DNA of 64,000 bases from Stutzerimonas balearica DSM 6083 (GCF_000818015.1 NZ_CP007511.1:3234501-3298500), one strand, 5' to 3'; numbered from the stretch's first letter, positions 54,547 to 64,000 are shown. The notes: a model not told the origin generated them from the letters alone. Numbers and translations are program-made.

Positions 54547-55971
54547 TTAAAGCGGCTTGCCGCGGTTACCATGCGCACCGACAAACGCCTGGACGGCAGC
54601 CAACTCGTTGGGCAGAACGGTGCAACGCTCACCGCGCTCGAACAGGTCCGCCAGGTGCGCCGGCAGCGACAGCGCCTTGCCGACTCCGGCCTTCTCCACC
54701 GCCTCCGGGAATTTCACCGGATGAGCGGTGCCGAGCACCACCATCGGCGTGCTCAGGCTGCGACGACATTCGCGCGCCGCACGCACGCCGATGGCGGTAT
54801 GCGGGTCAAGCAGCTCGCCGGTGTCACGGAATACGTCCGCGATGGTGGCGCAGGTCTGCTCGTCGTCAACGGCAAGCGAATCGAACAGTTTGCGCGCCTC
54901 GGTCCAGCGATCCTCCTCGACCGAAAGCTTGCCGCTGCCCTTGAAGCCATCGAGCAACTCGGCGACGGCCTTGCCGTTGCGTCCATGCAGATCGAACAGC
55001 AGGCGCTCGAAGTTGGACGACACCATGATGTCCATCGAGGGCGACAGCGACGGGTGCAGGGTGTCCTTGTCGTAGCGGTTGCCGGACATGAAGCGATGCA
55101 GGATGTCGTTGCGGTTGGTCGCCACGATCAGCTGGCTGACCGGCAGCCCCATGTTGCGGGCCAGGTAGCCGGCGAAGATGTCGCCAAAATTGCCGGTTGG
55201 CACCGAGAAGGCCACCGAACGCGCCGGAGCGCCGAGCTGCAGCGCCGCATGAAAGTAGTAAACGATCTGGGCCATGATCCGCGCCCAGTTGATCGAGTTC
55301 ACTGCGACGAGGCGGGTGCCCTTGAGGAAACTCTGGTCGGCGAAGCTTGCCTTGACCATCTCCTGGCAGTCATCGAAGTTGCCCTCGATGGCGATGTTGT
55401 GGATGTTGTCCCCGGCGATGGTGGTCATCTGCCGGCGCTGCACTTCCGACACGCGGTTATGCGGATGCAGGATGAAGATGTCCACGTTCTCGCAGCGACG
55501 GCAGCCCTCGATGGCCGCCGAGCCGGTATCCCCGGAGGTCGCACCCATGATCACCACGCGCTCGCCGCGCTTGGCCAGCACGTAATCGAGTAGCCGCCCG
55601 AGCAACTGCAACGCGAAATCCTTGAACGCCAGGGTGGGACCATGGAACAGCTCGAGCACCCACTCGTTGCCATTGAGCTGGCGCAGGGGCGCTACGGCGG
55701 CGTGGGCGAAGACGCCGTCGGCGCCCGCCGCGTAGGTGTCGGCGAGAATCTGCTTGAAATCCGCATCCGGAATGCTCTCGGCAACGAACGGCCGCATCAC
55801 CTTGAAGGCCAACTCGTGATAAGGCAGACCGGCCCAGGAGGCGATCTCCTCGATGGTGAAGTGCGGTAGGTTCTCCGGTACGTAGAGACCACCGTCACTG
55901 GCCAGCCCGGCGAGCAGGACATCTTCGAAGTTCAGGGCCGGTGCCTGCCCACGGGTGCTGATGTAGCGCAT
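54547..55971 (-). CDS. thrC: Threonine synthase
   Basis: A 474-residue PLP enzyme converting O-phosphohomoserine to threonine. N-terminus MRYISTRGQAPALNFEDVLL is typical; the PLP Lys is in PTLAFKDFALQLLGR; phosphate-binding MGATSGDTGSAAIEGC and the VPTGNFGDIFAGYLA segment follow. It lies 57 bp downstream of hom on the same strand, forming the hom-thrC threonine unit; thrB is elsewhere as in other pseudomonads. Confidence 0.96.
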   Translation of the reverse strand: MRYISTRGQAPALNFEDVLLAGLASDGGLYVPENLPHFTIEEIASWAGLPYHELAFKVMRPFVAESIPDADFKQILADTYAAGADGVFAHAAVAPLRQLNGNEWVLELFHGPTLAFKDFALQLLGRLLDYVLAKRGERVVIMGATSGDTGSAAIEGCRRCENVDIFILHPHNRVSEVQRRQMTTIAGDNIHNIAIEGNFDDCQEMVKASFADQSFLKGTRLVAVNSINWARIMAQIVYYFHAALQLGAPARSVAFSVPTGNFGDIFAGYLARNMGLPVSQLIVATNRNDILHRFMSGNRYDKDTLHPSLSPSMDIMVSSNFERLLFDLHGRNGKAVAELLDGFKGSGKLSVEEDRWTEARKLFDSLAVDDEQTCATIADVFRDTGELLDPHTAIGVRAARECRRSLSTPMVVLGTAHPVKFPEAVEKAGVGKALSLPAHLADLFERGERCTVLPNELAAVQAFVGAHGNRGKPL

Positions 55972-56028
55972 TGTTCAAACCTTTGGTTGAGCCCGTGCGA
56001 CAGGAGCCTGACGCCGACGGCTGCTGTC

Positions 56029-57333
56029 TTAGTTGAGCTGTTCCACGCGGATACGGACGACCTTGCCCACCACGTCTTCGAGGTGTTCCAGCGCGGCGAT
56101 CGCATCGTCGATTCGCTGCTCGACCACGCGATGGGTGACCAGAATCACTGGCACCAGGCCATCTTGCTCCTCGGCCTCTTTCTGCATGATCGATTCGATG
56201 TTGATGCCGCGCTCGGAAAGAATGGTCGCCACCTGCGCCAGCACGCCCGGATGGTCCTTGGCCTGGATGCGCAGATAGTAGGCGCTCTCGCAGGCGCCGA
56301 TCGGCAGGATCGGATGATCGGACAAGGCGTCGGCCTGAAAGGCCAGGTGCGGCACACGATGGTGCGGGTCGGTCGTCAGCGCACGCGCGACATCGACCAG
56401 ATCGGCGACAACAGCCGAAGCGGTCGGCTCCATGCCGGCACCGGCACCATAGTAGAGCGTGCTGCCCACCGCATCGCCATTGACCATCACCGCATTCATC
56501 ACGCCGTTTACGTTGGCGATCAGCCGGTCGGCCGGGATCAACGTCGGATGCACGCGCAGTTCGATACCTGCCTCGGTGCGCCGGGCCATCCCCAGATGCT
56601 TGATGCGGTAACCCAGCGCCTCGGCATAGTTGACGTCAGCGGTGGTCAGCTTTGTGATGCCCTCGGTATAGGCTTTGTCGAACTGCAACGGGATGCCGAA
56701 GGCAATCGAGGCAAGGATGGTCAGCTTGTGCGCGGCATCGATCCCCTCGACATCGAACGTCGGGTCGGATTCGGCGTAGCCCAGCGCCTGAGCTTCCTTG
56801 AGCACGTCCTCGAAGGCGCGCCCCTTCTCGCGCATCTCGGTGAGAATGAAGTTGCCGGTGCCATTGATGATGCCGGCCAGCCAGTTGATGCGGTTTCCCG
56901 CCAACCCCTCACGGATCGCCTTGATGACCGGGATACCGCCTGCTACCGCTGCCTCGAACGCAACGATGACGCCCTTCTCGCTGGCCTTGGCGAAGATCTC
57001 GTTGCCGTGCACGGCAATCAGCGCCTTGTTGGCGGTCACCACATGCTTGCCGTTATCGATGGCCCTGAGCACGAGTTCACGGGCCAGGGTATAGCCGCCG
57101 ATCAGTTCGACGATGATATCGATCTCGGGATTTTCAGCGACGGCGAACACATCGTCGGTGATCGGCGTATCACCGATATCGCACCGCGGATTGGCGTGGC
57201 GAGTGGCAATCTGGGCAACTTCGATGCCTCGTCCGGCGCGGCGAGCGATTTCCTCGGCGTTGCGTTTGAGCACATTGAAGGTACCGCCACCGACGGTCCC
57301 CAGCCCACAGATGCCAATCTTCACCGGTTTCAA
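56029..57333 (-). CDS. hom: Homoserine dehydrogenase
   Basis: A 434-residue NAD(P)-dependent enzyme reducing aspartate semialdehyde to homoserine. KIGICGLGTVGGGTFNVL is the nucleotide fold; the catalytic region has INGTGNFILTEMREKGRAF and ESDPTFDVEGIDAAHKLTIL; the C-terminal ACT domain (about 350-430) has VLAQVATILSERGINIES for threonine feedback. I start at a TTG (57333, MKPVKIG), six bases after GGGGAG, which gives the N-terminus and length known for Pseudomonas hom; an ATG at 57351 overlaps the SD. Confidence 0.94.
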   Translation of the reverse strand: MKPVKIGICGLGTVGGGTFNVLKRNAEEIARRAGRGIEVAQIATRHANPRCDIGDTPITDDVFAVAENPEIDIIVELIGGYTLARELVLRAIDNGKHVVTANKALIAVHGNEIFAKASEKGVIVAFEAAVAGGIPVIKAIREGLAGNRINWLAGIINGTGNFILTEMREKGRAFEDVLKEAQALGYAESDPTFDVEGIDAAHKLTILASIAFGIPLQFDKAYTEGITKLTTADVNYAEALGYRIKHLGMARRTEAGIELRVHPTLIPADRLIANVNGVMNAVMVNGDAVGSTLYYGAGAGMEPTASAVVADLVDVARALTTDPHHRVPHLAFQADALSDHPILPIGACESAYYLRIQAKDHPGVLAQVATILSERGINIESIMQKEAEEQDGLVPVILVTHRVVEQRIDDAIAALEHLEDVVGKVVRIRVEQLN

Positions 57334-57462
57334 GCTGAACTCCCCATTCACAGCGAAGCGGCTGGAGCCCCCAGCCGCAAAAGGATTCGCACATTACGAA
57401 GGGAGGCCGCGTTAGTCAATTGCGCGGCCTTTCACTCAGCTGGGCAAATCACGAGAGCGCCT

Positions 57463-58188
57463 TCACTTGCCCGCGCGAAGTGCGAGTTCGGCGAGCTGGG
57501 CGGCAGGCTGGTAGCCCGGAATCAGTTGCCCATCGGCAAGCACGATCGCGGGCGTTCCCTGAACACCGATACGCTGACCGAGTTGATACTGTTCGGCGAC
57601 AGGATTGTCGCAGCTGGCTGGCGGAACCTCCTTGCGTGCCTTGGCCAGGTTCATCGCTGCCTGTCGATCTTTGGCACACCACACGCTGGCGAGCGTCTGC
57701 GCTCCATGACTGCCCATGCCCTGACGCGGGAAGGCGACGTAGCGGACCTCGACTCCGAGCCGATTGAGTTCGGGCACCTCGCTGTGCAGCTTCTGACAAT
57801 AGCCGCAATCGGTATCGGTAAACACCGTGATGTGCGTTTTGGCAGCAGCCGGGGAGAACACGACCATATCCTGCTTGGCAATCGCGTCGATCTGCTTGGC
57901 GATCGCTTTCGTCTGCGCCTGTTCGGTCAGATTGACCGCTTGACCGTTCTGGAACTGGTAAAGATAGCCGTGCAACACGAACTGGCCATCGGCGCTGACA
58001 TAGAGCTGCTGGCCACCGGTCAGCTGCACCTGGTAGATGCCCGAGAGCGGACTTTCGGCGATCGACTCGATCGGCATGTCCGGCTGCAGCGATTGCAGGC
58101 TCTGGCGAATGGCCTGCTCGGGCTCGGCAGCGAACGCAACGCTGCCAAACAGGCCAAAGGCCACCGCAGCAAGGGAGAGTGCGCGCAT
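57463..58188 (-). CDS. dsbC: Thiol:disulfide isomerase DsbC
   Basis: A 241-residue periplasmic isomerase. Signal peptide MRALSLAAVAFGLFGSVAFA; N-terminal dimerisation domain (about 22-85); thioredoxin domain with the active site TDTDCGYCQKLH and the cis-Pro loop GVQGTPAIVLADG. A second Cys pair (VWCAKDRQAA; PPASCDNPV) matches the structural disulfide. GGAG is 9 bases before the ATG. Sits between xerD and hom, the usual Pseudomonas order. Confidence 0.95.
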   Translation of the reverse strand: MRALSLAAVAFGLFGSVAFAAEPEQAIRQSLQSLQPDMPIESIAESPLSGIYQVQLTGGQQLYVSADGQFVLHGYLYQFQNGQAVNLTEQAQTKAIAKQIDAIAKQDMVVFSPAAAKTHITVFTDTDCGYCQKLHSEVPELNRLGVEVRYVAFPRQGMGSHGAQTLASVWCAKDRQAAMNLAKARKEVPPASCDNPVAEQYQLGQRIGVQGTPAIVLADGQLIPGYQPAAQLAELALRAGK

Positions 58189-58267
58189 GAAATACTCCTG
58201 GGAACAGCGCTTGGCAAAGGCTTCCAAGCCTACCACAGCGCAACATCGCGAAATGCTGCGCAGGTCG

Positions 58268-59164
58268 CTAGCCGCGCGGATGATGCATGGCGTGCAGCGC
58301 CTGCAGGCGTGAACGCGCGATGTGCGTATAGATCTGCGTTGTCGATAGATCACTATGCCCGAGCAGCATCTGCACCGTGCGAAGATCTGCCCCGTGGTTC
58401 AGCAGATGCGTGGCGAAGGCATGCCGTAGCGTATGTGGCGAAATGGACGTGCTGATGCCGGCCGTACGAGCGTGTAGCTTGATGCGATGCCAGAACGTTT
58501 GCCGAGTCATCTGCTCTCCCCGCTGACTGGGAAACAACGCATCGCACGGACGGCCTGCCAACAGCGTTCCACGCGCCTCGCGCAGATAGCGCTCAAGCCA
58601 GGCAAGCGCCTCCTCGCCCAGGGGGACCAGACGCTCCTTGCGGCCTTTGCCAAAGGCGCGCAGAACGCCTTGGCGCAGACTGACCTGTTCCAGGGTTAGG
58701 CCGACCAGCTCCGAGACCCGCACGCCGCAGGCATAGAGCACTTCCAGCATGGCGCGATCGCGCAAGCCGAGAGGGTCATCGATATCGGGCGCCGCTAGCA
58801 GCGCCTCGACATCCGTTTCGGAGATCGCCTTGGGCAGCGGCCGCCCGACACGCGGAAGCTCGACCCGCAGCGTCGGGTCGACGGCAATGTCCCCCTCGCG
58901 CAACAGGTAACGGTAGAAACCACGCAACCCGGACAACAGGCGTGCGGTAGAACGCGCCTGATAGCCGTTTTCCAACCGCCAGGCCAGGTGATCCAGAATC
59001 GCCTCGCGGCCTGCGTTTCTCAGCTCGATGCCGCGGCCTTCCAGCCAACCGTTGAACAGAGCCAGATCGCTCCGATAGGAGGCCCGAGTATTGTCTGCCA
59101 GGCCCTTTTCCAGCCAGAGACTGTCGAGAAAGCGATCGATGAGAGGGTGACCCGGCGCGGACAT
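58268..59164 (-). CDS. xerD: Tyrosine recombinase XerD
   Basis: A 298-residue recombinase resolving chromosome dimers at dif with XerC. The N-terminal SAM-like domain begins IDRFLDSLWLEKGLADNTR; the catalytic residues are Arg in YACGVRVSELVGL, His-x-x-Arg in SPHTLRHAFATHLL, His in MLLGHSDLSTTQ and Tyr in IYTHIARSRLQ. It is the housekeeping enzyme and not the ICE integrase. 79 bp upstream of dsbC, same strand. Confidence 0.96.
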   Translation of the reverse strand: MSAPGHPLIDRFLDSLWLEKGLADNTRASYRSDLALFNGWLEGRGIELRNAGREAILDHLAWRLENGYQARSTARLLSGLRGFYRYLLREGDIAVDPTLRVELPRVGRPLPKAISETDVEALLAAPDIDDPLGLRDRAMLEVLYACGVRVSELVGLTLEQVSLRQGVLRAFGKGRKERLVPLGEEALAWLERYLREARGTLLAGRPCDALFPSQRGEQMTRQTFWHRIKLHARTAGISTSISPHTLRHAFATHLLNHGADLRTVQMLLGHSDLSTTQIYTHIARSRLQALHAMHHPRG

Positions 59165-59275
59165 GTTTACCTTTGACGTGGCCCCAGAAGGCTGGCGTTC
59201 TATCGCACCGCTCCGTCATCGGCAAGGCGACGGCTCTACGAAAGACTGGGCGGCACCGCAGTAAAACAGAAGGCT

Positions 59276-59307
59276 AAAAAAAAGCAGCCCGAAGGCTGCT
59301 TTTTTTG
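59276..59307. terminator. Rho-independent terminator of the rpsP-rimM-trmD-rplS operon
   Basis: AGCAGCC / CGAA / GGCTGCT flanked by an A-run on one side and a seven-T run on the other, 14 bp after the rplS stop. The minus-strand transcript ends in U residues. Confidence 0.95.
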
Positions 59308-59320
59308 GAAGAGGCGTCGA

Positions 59321-59671
59321 TCAGGACAGCTTTTCCTTGATGCGCGCGGCCTTGCCGGACAGATCGCGCAGGTAGTACAGCTTGGCCTTGCGCACGTCAC
59401 CGCGACGCTTGACGCTGATGCTGTCAACCAGCGGGCTGTAGGTCTGGAAGGTACGCTCGACACCCACGCCGCTGGAGATCTTGCGCACGGTGAAGGCGCT
59501 GTTCAGACCGCGGTTGCGCTTGCCGATCACGACGCCTTCGAACGCCTGCAGACGCTGGCGCTCGCCTTCCTTGACCTTCACCTGGACAACAACGGTGTCG
59601 CCGGGGGCAAAGGCCGGAATTTCTTTGCTCATCTGCTCGGCTTCGAGCTGCTGGATGATCTTGTTGGTCAT
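59321..59671 (-). CDS. rplS: 50S ribosomal protein L19
   Basis: A 116-residue L19 ([60 protein letters not shown]), located at the 30S-50S interface. Last gene of the rpsP operon; ends at a strong terminator. Confidence 0.97.
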   Translation of the reverse strand: MTNKIIQQLEAEQMSKEIPAFAPGDTVVVQVKVKEGERQRLQAFEGVVIGKRNRGLNSAFTVRKISSGVGVERTFQTYSPLVDSISVKRRGDVRKAKLYYLRDLSGKAARIKEKLS

Positions 59672-59720
59672 GCTGTGCTCCTAAGGCAGGCCGGTCTGCG
59701 GCTGCCATCGATACGTTAAG

Positions 59721-60473
59721 TCAACTATCGTCCCGTTGACGGATATATTCCGCCAACAGCTTTTGTTCTTCCCCAGAAAGCGAGCGGCTATCCAGAAGAT
59801 CGACACGGCGTTCCCAGGTTCGCCCCAGGGACTGCTGCAAACGCCAGCGCCGGATGTGTTCATGATTGCCACTGAGTAGCACTTCAGGAACACGTTTACC
59901 CTCATACACCTCAGGACGCGTGTAGTGCGGGCAGTCGAGCAGGCCGTCGGTAAACGAATCCTCCTCGGCGGAATCAGCATGCCCCAGGGCTCCGGGAAGC
60001 AACCTGGTCACGGCATCGATCAGGACCATCGCCGGCAGCTCGCCGCCGGACAGTACGTAATCCCCGATCGACCATTCCTCATCCACGTGCGCCTCGATAA
60101 AGCGCTCGTCGATACCTTCATAGCGGCCAGCGATGAGAATCAAAGACTTCTCCTCGGCCAGCCTGCGAACGTCAGCCTGCTTCAGCTGGCGTCCCTGCGG
60201 CGACAGATAGATCACCTTCGCCTGCATGCCGCCGGCTTGCCTGGCATCCGCCAGCGCCAGCTCGAGCGGCTTGATTTTCATCACCATCCCTGGGCCACCG
60301 CCAAACGGGCGATCATCCACTGTCTGATGGCGATCCTCGGTGTAGCTTCGAGGATTCCAGCAATTGAGCTCCAGCAAGCCCTGCTTCATCGCGCGACTGG
60401 TAATGCCGTAGTCACGGATAGCAGCGAACATCTCCGGGAACAGACTGATGACATCGACACGCAGCGCGGACAT
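59721..60473 (-). CDS. trmD: tRNA (guanine37-N1)-methyltransferase TrmD
   Basis: A 250-residue SPOUT methyltransferase. N-terminus [20 protein letters not shown]; substrate motif [19 protein letters not shown]; the trefoil-knot SAM site has [15 protein letters not shown] and [20 protein letters not shown]. m1G37 prevents +1 frameshifting at proline codons. Four bp after rimM, 49 bp before rplS. Confidence 0.97.
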   Translation of the reverse strand: MSALRVDVISLFPEMFAAIRDYGITSRAMKQGLLELNCWNPRSYTEDRHQTVDDRPFGGGPGMVMKIKPLELALADARQAGGMQAKVIYLSPQGRQLKQADVRRLAEEKSLILIAGRYEGIDERFIEAHVDEEWSIGDYVLSGGELPAMVLIDAVTRLLPGALGHADSAEEDSFTDGLLDCPHYTRPEVYEGKRVPEVLLSGNHEHIRRWRLQQSLGRTWERRVDLLDSRSLSGEEQKLLAEYIRQRDDS

Positions 60474-60477
60474 GAGC

Positions 60478-61014
60478 TTAGAAATCCGCGTCCCAGTCGA
60501 CTCTCATCTCCCCGGCCACCAAATCAATCTGCTGTACGCACTGATCGGTGTAAGGCAGCAGTCGCTCACGATCGTCCAGGCTGCCGACACAAGGCTTGAC
60601 CACCAGAACGTCGTTGGCACCGGTCTCGAGCAGATGATCCACCACACCGAGCAACTGCCCGAGCGCATCGATCACCTTCAGCCCCTGAAGCTGGTGCCAG
60701 TAGTACTCACCCTCATCAAGGGCGGGCAGCAGATCACGCGGAATGCAGATCTCGAAATCCACGTAGTCTCGTGCCACGTCGCGGTCGCCGACACCCTTTA
60801 GGCTGGCGACCAGGACATTGCCCTGGACTCTTCCCTTGATGACCTGCACCTGCCTGACTTCCTCGCCTCGCCGTAGCGTCCAGCTGCGGTAGTCCAGCAG
60901 GTTATCGATCGGATCAGTGAAGGAGTACACCTTCACGTCACCGCGAACGCCATGCACCGACACGATCTTGCCGATGACCAGCAGGTCTTCGGCCGGGGCA
61001 GACGTCTCGCTCAT
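60478..61014 (-). CDS. rimM: 16S rRNA processing protein RimM
   Basis: A 178-residue ribosome maturation factor: N-terminal beta barrel ([20 protein letters not shown]) and C-terminal PRC barrel ([20 protein letters not shown]; ending [13 protein letters not shown]). It helps assemble the 30S head through S19. Five bp after rpsP. Confidence 0.96.
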   Translation of the reverse strand: MSETSAPAEDLLVIGKIVSVHGVRGDVKVYSFTDPIDNLLDYRSWTLRRGEEVRQVQVIKGRVQGNVLVASLKGVGDRDVARDYVDFEICIPRDLLPALDEGEYYWHQLQGLKVIDALGQLLGVVDHLLETGANDVLVVKPCVGSLDDRERLLPYTDQCVQQIDLVAGEMRVDWDADF

Positions 61015-61019
61015 GTGAT

Positions 61020-61271
61020 TCAGGCAGCGGCCTTGGCAGCTTCCTTCAGCAGCTGAGCAACACGCTCAGACGGCTGGGCACCCTGGCTCAGCCAGTAAGA
61101 AGCGCGTTCCTGATTCACGGACAGCTTCACCTCGGCACCGGTAGCGACGGGGTTGAAGAAGCCGATACGCTCGACGAAACGGCCGTCACGCGGGTTGCGG
61201 CTGTTGGTCACGGTCAGGTGGTAGAACGGGCGCTTCTTGGAGCCGCCACGGGCGAGACGAATAGTTACCAT
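61020..61271 (-). CDS. rpsP: 30S ribosomal protein S16
   Basis: An 83-residue S16 starting [20 protein letters not shown] at the ATG at 61271; an in-frame start at 61304 is rejected because S16 proteins begin at this methionine. First gene of rpsP-rimM-trmD-rplS; the 144-bp gap to ffh should hold the operon promoter. Confidence 0.97.
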   Translation of the reverse strand: MVTIRLARGGSKKRPFYHLTVTNSRNPRDGRFVERIGFFNPVATGAEVKLSVNQERASYWLSQGAQPSERVAQLLKEAAKAAA

Positions 61272-61415
61272 GTGAACATCGTTCCTGTAGGGTCGGTACA
61301 GCAATCTTGAAACAGGGCCCGAGGCCCGAAAGGCCGCACATTTTAAGGATTATGCGAGCTTTTGCAAATGGCTTTTTCCGCCGGGCCTCGCGAGAGGTGT
61401 CCGGCACGGTCAAAG

Positions 61416-62792
61416 TCAGAACTTCGGCATGCCGCCGCCGGGCATCATGCCGCCCAGGCCGCGCATCATTTTGGTCATACCGCCTTTGCCGGTGACCTTC
61501 TTCATCATCTTCTGCATCTGCTTGTGCTGCTTGATCAAACGCCCGACGTCCTGCACCTGGGTACCGGACCCGAGAGCGATCCGCCGCTTGCGCGAGCCGC
61601 TGATGAGATCGGGATTGCGCCGCTCGGCCGGCGTCATGGAGTTGATGATCGCCTCCATCTGCCGGAACTGCTTTTCCGCTGCGCCCTGGGCATTGCCCAT
61701 CTGCGAGAGATTCACACCGCCGATTGCTGGCAACTTGTCCATGAGGCTGCCCAGGCCGCCCATGTTCTTCATCTGCTGCAGCTGATCGCGGAAATCCTCC
61801 AGATCGAAGCCCTTGCCCTTCTTGAGCTTCTTGGTGAGTTTCTCGGCCTTTTCCCGATCCAGCGTCTGCTCGGCCTGCTCGATCAGACTGAGCACATCGC
61901 CCATGCCAAGAATGCGCGAAGCGATCCGATCGGGATGGAAGGGTTCGAGCGCATCGCTCTTCTCGCCCATACCGAGAAACTTGATCGGCTTGCCGGTAAC
62001 GTGGCGTACGGAAAGCGCGGCACCGCCCCGCGCATCACCATCTACCTTGGTTAGCACCACGCCGGTCAATGGCAGCGCCTCGCCAAAGGCGCGTGCCGTA
62101 TTGGCTGCGTCCTGTCCGGTCATGGCATCGACCACGAAGAGCGTCTCGGCCGGCTTGATCGCGGCATGTACCGCCTGGATCTCGTCCATCATCTCGGCGT
62201 CGATCGCCAGCCGACCAGCGGTATCCACCAGCACTACGTCGATGAACTTCAGCCGCGCCTCGCGGATCGCCGCCTGGGCGATATCCACTGGCTTCTGACT
62301 GGTATCGGACGGAAAGAAGGTCACCCCCACTTCACCGGCCAGGGTTTCCAGCTGCTTGATCGCTGCCGGGCGATAGACGTCGGCCGAGACCACCAGCACC
62401 GACTTCTTCTTGCGCTCCTTGAGGAAGCGAGCCAGCTTGCCGACCGTCGTGGTCTTGCCCGCACCCTGCAGACCGGCCATCAGCACCACGGCCGGTGGCG
62501 CCACGTTCAACGCCAGGTCCTCGTTGGCCGCACCCATCAGCTCTTCGAGCTCCGCGCGCACGATCTTCACGAAGGCCTGGCCCGGTGTCAGGCTCTTGGC
62601 CACCTCGGTCCCGACCGCGCGCTCCTTGACCTTGTTGACGAACTCCTTGACCACCGGCAGGGCGACATCAGCCTCGAGCAGCGCCATGCGCACCTCGCGC
62701 AGGGTGTCCTTGATGTTGTCTTCGGTCAGCTTCGCCTTGCCGGTGACATGGCGAAGCGTTTGCGACAGGCGATCGGTTAGGTTTTCGAACAT
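61416..62792 (-). CDS. ffh: Signal recognition particle protein Ffh
   Basis: A 458-residue SRP GTPase that targets nascent membrane proteins with 4.5S RNA. N domain MFENLTDRLSQTLRHVTGKA; G domain with GLQGAGKTTTVGKL, DTAGRLAID and TKVDGDARGGAAL; Met-rich M domain from about 325 ending KMMRGLGGMMPGGGMPKF. The start at 62792 gives the standard N-terminus; a longer in-frame start at 62888 is rejected. Divergent from the CcsA-like gene. Confidence 0.97.
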   Translation of the reverse strand: MFENLTDRLSQTLRHVTGKAKLTEDNIKDTLREVRMALLEADVALPVVKEFVNKVKERAVGTEVAKSLTPGQAFVKIVRAELEELMGAANEDLALNVAPPAVVLMAGLQGAGKTTTVGKLARFLKERKKKSVLVVSADVYRPAAIKQLETLAGEVGVTFFPSDTSQKPVDIAQAAIREARLKFIDVVLVDTAGRLAIDAEMMDEIQAVHAAIKPAETLFVVDAMTGQDAANTARAFGEALPLTGVVLTKVDGDARGGAALSVRHVTGKPIKFLGMGEKSDALEPFHPDRIASRILGMGDVLSLIEQAEQTLDREKAEKLTKKLKKGKGFDLEDFRDQLQQMKNMGGLGSLMDKLPAIGGVNLSQMGNAQGAAEKQFRQMEAIINSMTPAERRNPDLISGSRKRRIALGSGTQVQDVGRLIKQHKQMQKMMKKVTGKGGMTKMMRGLGGMMPGGGMPKF

Positions 62793-62956
62793 GAGCCATT
62801 CCACGCTGGTGTGGTGAAGGCGGCGATTATAGAAGCGTAAAGCCGTGGGCCGGTACCCCGCCGACAGCTTTTGCGGCGCCAGCGGCACAAGGCCGGCTTT
62901 TGCCGTCAGGGTGTTTGTGCCACACTCACGGCCTTTCGAGTTCGCAACCGGATTCT

Positions 62957-63757
62957 ATGCACCCTCTGCTGCCGAGCCTCGCCGCCGCTCTTCTCTACGC
63001 CGGTGCCACGGGCTACCAAAGCATGCGCCTGGCACGCCGCGCCCTCCCCAGCAGATCGCTGCTGCTGGCCCTGGGCGCTCTTGCCCTGATGGCTCACGGC
63101 CTGAGCCTGTTCATGCAACTGCTCTCACCGAGTGGCCTGCATCTGGATTTCTTCAACGCCTCCAGCCTGATCGCCGCCGCGGTCATCCTGCTGATTCTCC
63201 TGGCACTCTATCGAATGCCGGTCGAGAACCTGTTGTTACTTCTATTCCCGCTCGGCTGCCTGACGGTGCTGTTCGCCCAATTCGCGCCTTCAGGCACGGC
63301 GCCGGCCATTGCCGAGGAGCCGGGCATACTGGCGCACATCCTGCTTTCGATCCTTGCCTACGGCATGCTGACCATCGCGGTGTTTCAATCACTGCTGCTG
63401 CTCCTGCAGGACCATCACCTCAAGCACAAGCACCCGTCCGGCCTGATCCGCAACTTCCCTCCCCTGCAAACGATGGAAAGCCTGCTGTTCGGTTTTCTCT
63501 GGGCGGGCTGGCTGCTGCTCAGCGCATCGCTGCTCTCGGGCTGGATCTTTCTCGACGATCTCTTCGCCCAGCATCTGGTGCACAAGACACTGCTGTCGGT
63601 CATCGCCTGGGTAGTGTTCGGGCTGCTGCTATGGGGCCGGCACCAACTCGGCTGGCGCGGCTACAAGGCGATTCGCTGGACGCTGGCGGGCTTCTGCCTG
63701 TTGATGCTTGCCTATTTCGGCAGCAAGCTGGTGCGCGAATTCATCCTGCACATCTAG
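62957..63757 (+). CDS. CcsA/YpjD-like cytochrome c assembly family membrane protein
   Basis: A 266-residue polytopic protein with about eight membrane helices. It matches the CcmC/CcsA-type family found next to ffh in many gammaproteobacteria (YpjD/CorE). FNASSLIAAAVILLILLALY, ILLSILAYGMLTIAVFQSLL and HLVHKTLLSVIAWVVFGLLL with conserved His residues are visible, and the WGRHQLGWRGYKAIRWTLAG segment is family typical. Its exact role is not settled; an association with the CNNM/CorC-type protein encoded next has been proposed from gene context. No clear ribosome site precedes the ATG at 62957. Confidence 0.85.
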   Translation: MHPLLPSLAAALLYAGATGYQSMRLARRALPSRSLLLALGALALMAHGLSLFMQLLSPSGLHLDFFNASSLIAAAVILLILLALYRMPVENLLLLLFPLGCLTVLFAQFAPSGTAPAIAEEPGILAHILLSILAYGMLTIAVFQSLLLLLQDHHLKHKHPSGLIRNFPPLQTMESLLFGFLWAGWLLLSASLLSGWIFLDDLFAQHLVHKTLLSVIAWVVFGLLLWGRHQLGWRGYKAIRWTLAGFCLLMLAYFGSKLVREFILHI

Positions 63758-63772
63758 CCCAAGGCCCTGTCC

Positions 63773-64000
63773 GTGGAAAATCTACACCCCGGCTTCCTGT
63801 TCGGTCTGCTGGTCTTCCTGCTGCTCTGCTCCGCCTTCTTCTCCAGCTCGGAGACCGGCATGCTGAGCCTCAACCGTTATCGCCTGCGGCATCTGGCCAA
63901 AGAGGGACACCGCGGCGCTCGCCGGGTGACCGACTTGCTCGCGCGCCCGGACAGACTGCTCGGCACGATTCTGGTCGGCAATAACTTCGTCAACATTCTC
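63773..64000 (+). CDS. CNNM/HlyC-CorC family membrane protein (partial)
   Basis: Only the first 76 codons are present; the gene continues past the right edge. It starts with GTG (MENLHPGFLFGLLVFLLLC), then SAFFSSSETGMLSLNRYRLR and LGTILVGNNFVNIL, the opening of the DUF21/CNNM membrane domain that in full-length members is followed by CBS and CorC-HlyC domains and functions in Mg2+/Co2+ efflux or resistance. It lies 15 bp after the CcsA-like gene, so the two are an operon, as in other pseudomonads. Confidence 0.85.
   Translation, partial: MENLHPGFLFGLLVFLLLCSAFFSSSETGMLSLNRYRLRHLAKEGHRGARRVTDLLARPDRLLGTILVGNNFVNIL

Noticed and set aside
55987..58455. 822-codon plus-strand frame across hom and dsbC
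   Set aside because: Spans the antisense of two well-defined genes and their gap; composition of a shadow.

Overview
The window looks like a Pseudomonadaceae chromosome, most likely Stutzerimonas (Pseudomonas stutzeri group) or a close relative. It is GC-rich and keeps the gene neighbourhoods I know from P. aeruginosa: putP-putA-znuD-type receptor-pruR-asrA-icp; cmoAB; pdxJ-recO-era-rnc-lepB-lepA; algU-mucA-mucB-mucC; nadB; sdhE-ygfZ; ung; rsxABCDGE-nth; argG-motY-pyrC-rnt; thrC-hom-dsbC-xerD; rplS-trmD-rimM-rpsP; ffh. The genus is inferred from synteny and protein wording, not from a search.

Positions 1-8280 are the right end of an integrative conjugative element of the ICEclc/PAGI-2 type. 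Reading leftwards on the minus strand from the edge, it carries a LysR regulator, a BisR-like protein, AlpA, ParA, a small Shi-like (HicA-fold) protein, an ICE-type ParB, a DUF2857 (BisC-like) protein and the start of an STY4528-family replication protein. In ICEclc this set is the cascade that decides whether a cell becomes transfer competent. A second LysR gene and a decayed exbD fragment lie at the extreme edge. The element ends at an 18-bp copy of the 3' end of a tRNA-Gly(CCC) gene (8263-8280), followed by what looks like the original tRNA terminator. The integrase and the intact tRNA must be at the other end, outside the window.

Positions 8281-24100 are core genome: a DUF1206 membrane protein, a zinc-type TonB receptor with a candidate Zur operator, proline transport and catabolism (putP, putA, pruR), the second Lon-type protease asrA, the chagasin-like inhibitor icp, the tRNA wobble modification pair cmoAB, and a LysR gene facing a small DUF1127-like gene.

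Positions 24183-33860 run on the minus strand. They hold the lepA-lepB-rnc-era-recO-pdxJ operon and the envelope-stress locus algU-mucA-mucB-mucC. mucD, which follows mucC in P. aeruginosa, is missing; 562 bp of non-coding DNA with a possible short remnant is found instead. Two AlgU-type promoters precede algU.

Positions 33913-49904 hold nadB, the ygfX-sdhE pair, ygfZ, an HDOD protein, ung, an orphan amino-acid-type binding protein, a DspI-like crotonase, and the complete rsxABCDGE electron-transport operon with nth. Positions 49911-64000 hold gloA, argG, motY, pyrC, rnt, the threonine branch (hom, thrC), dsbC, xerD, the rpsP-rimM-trmD-rplS translation operon, ffh, a CcsA/YpjD-like membrane protein and the start of a CNNM/CorC-family protein. 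The most interesting parts are the ICE regulatory end, with a tandem 14-bp operator pair upstream of alpA, and the lost mucD.
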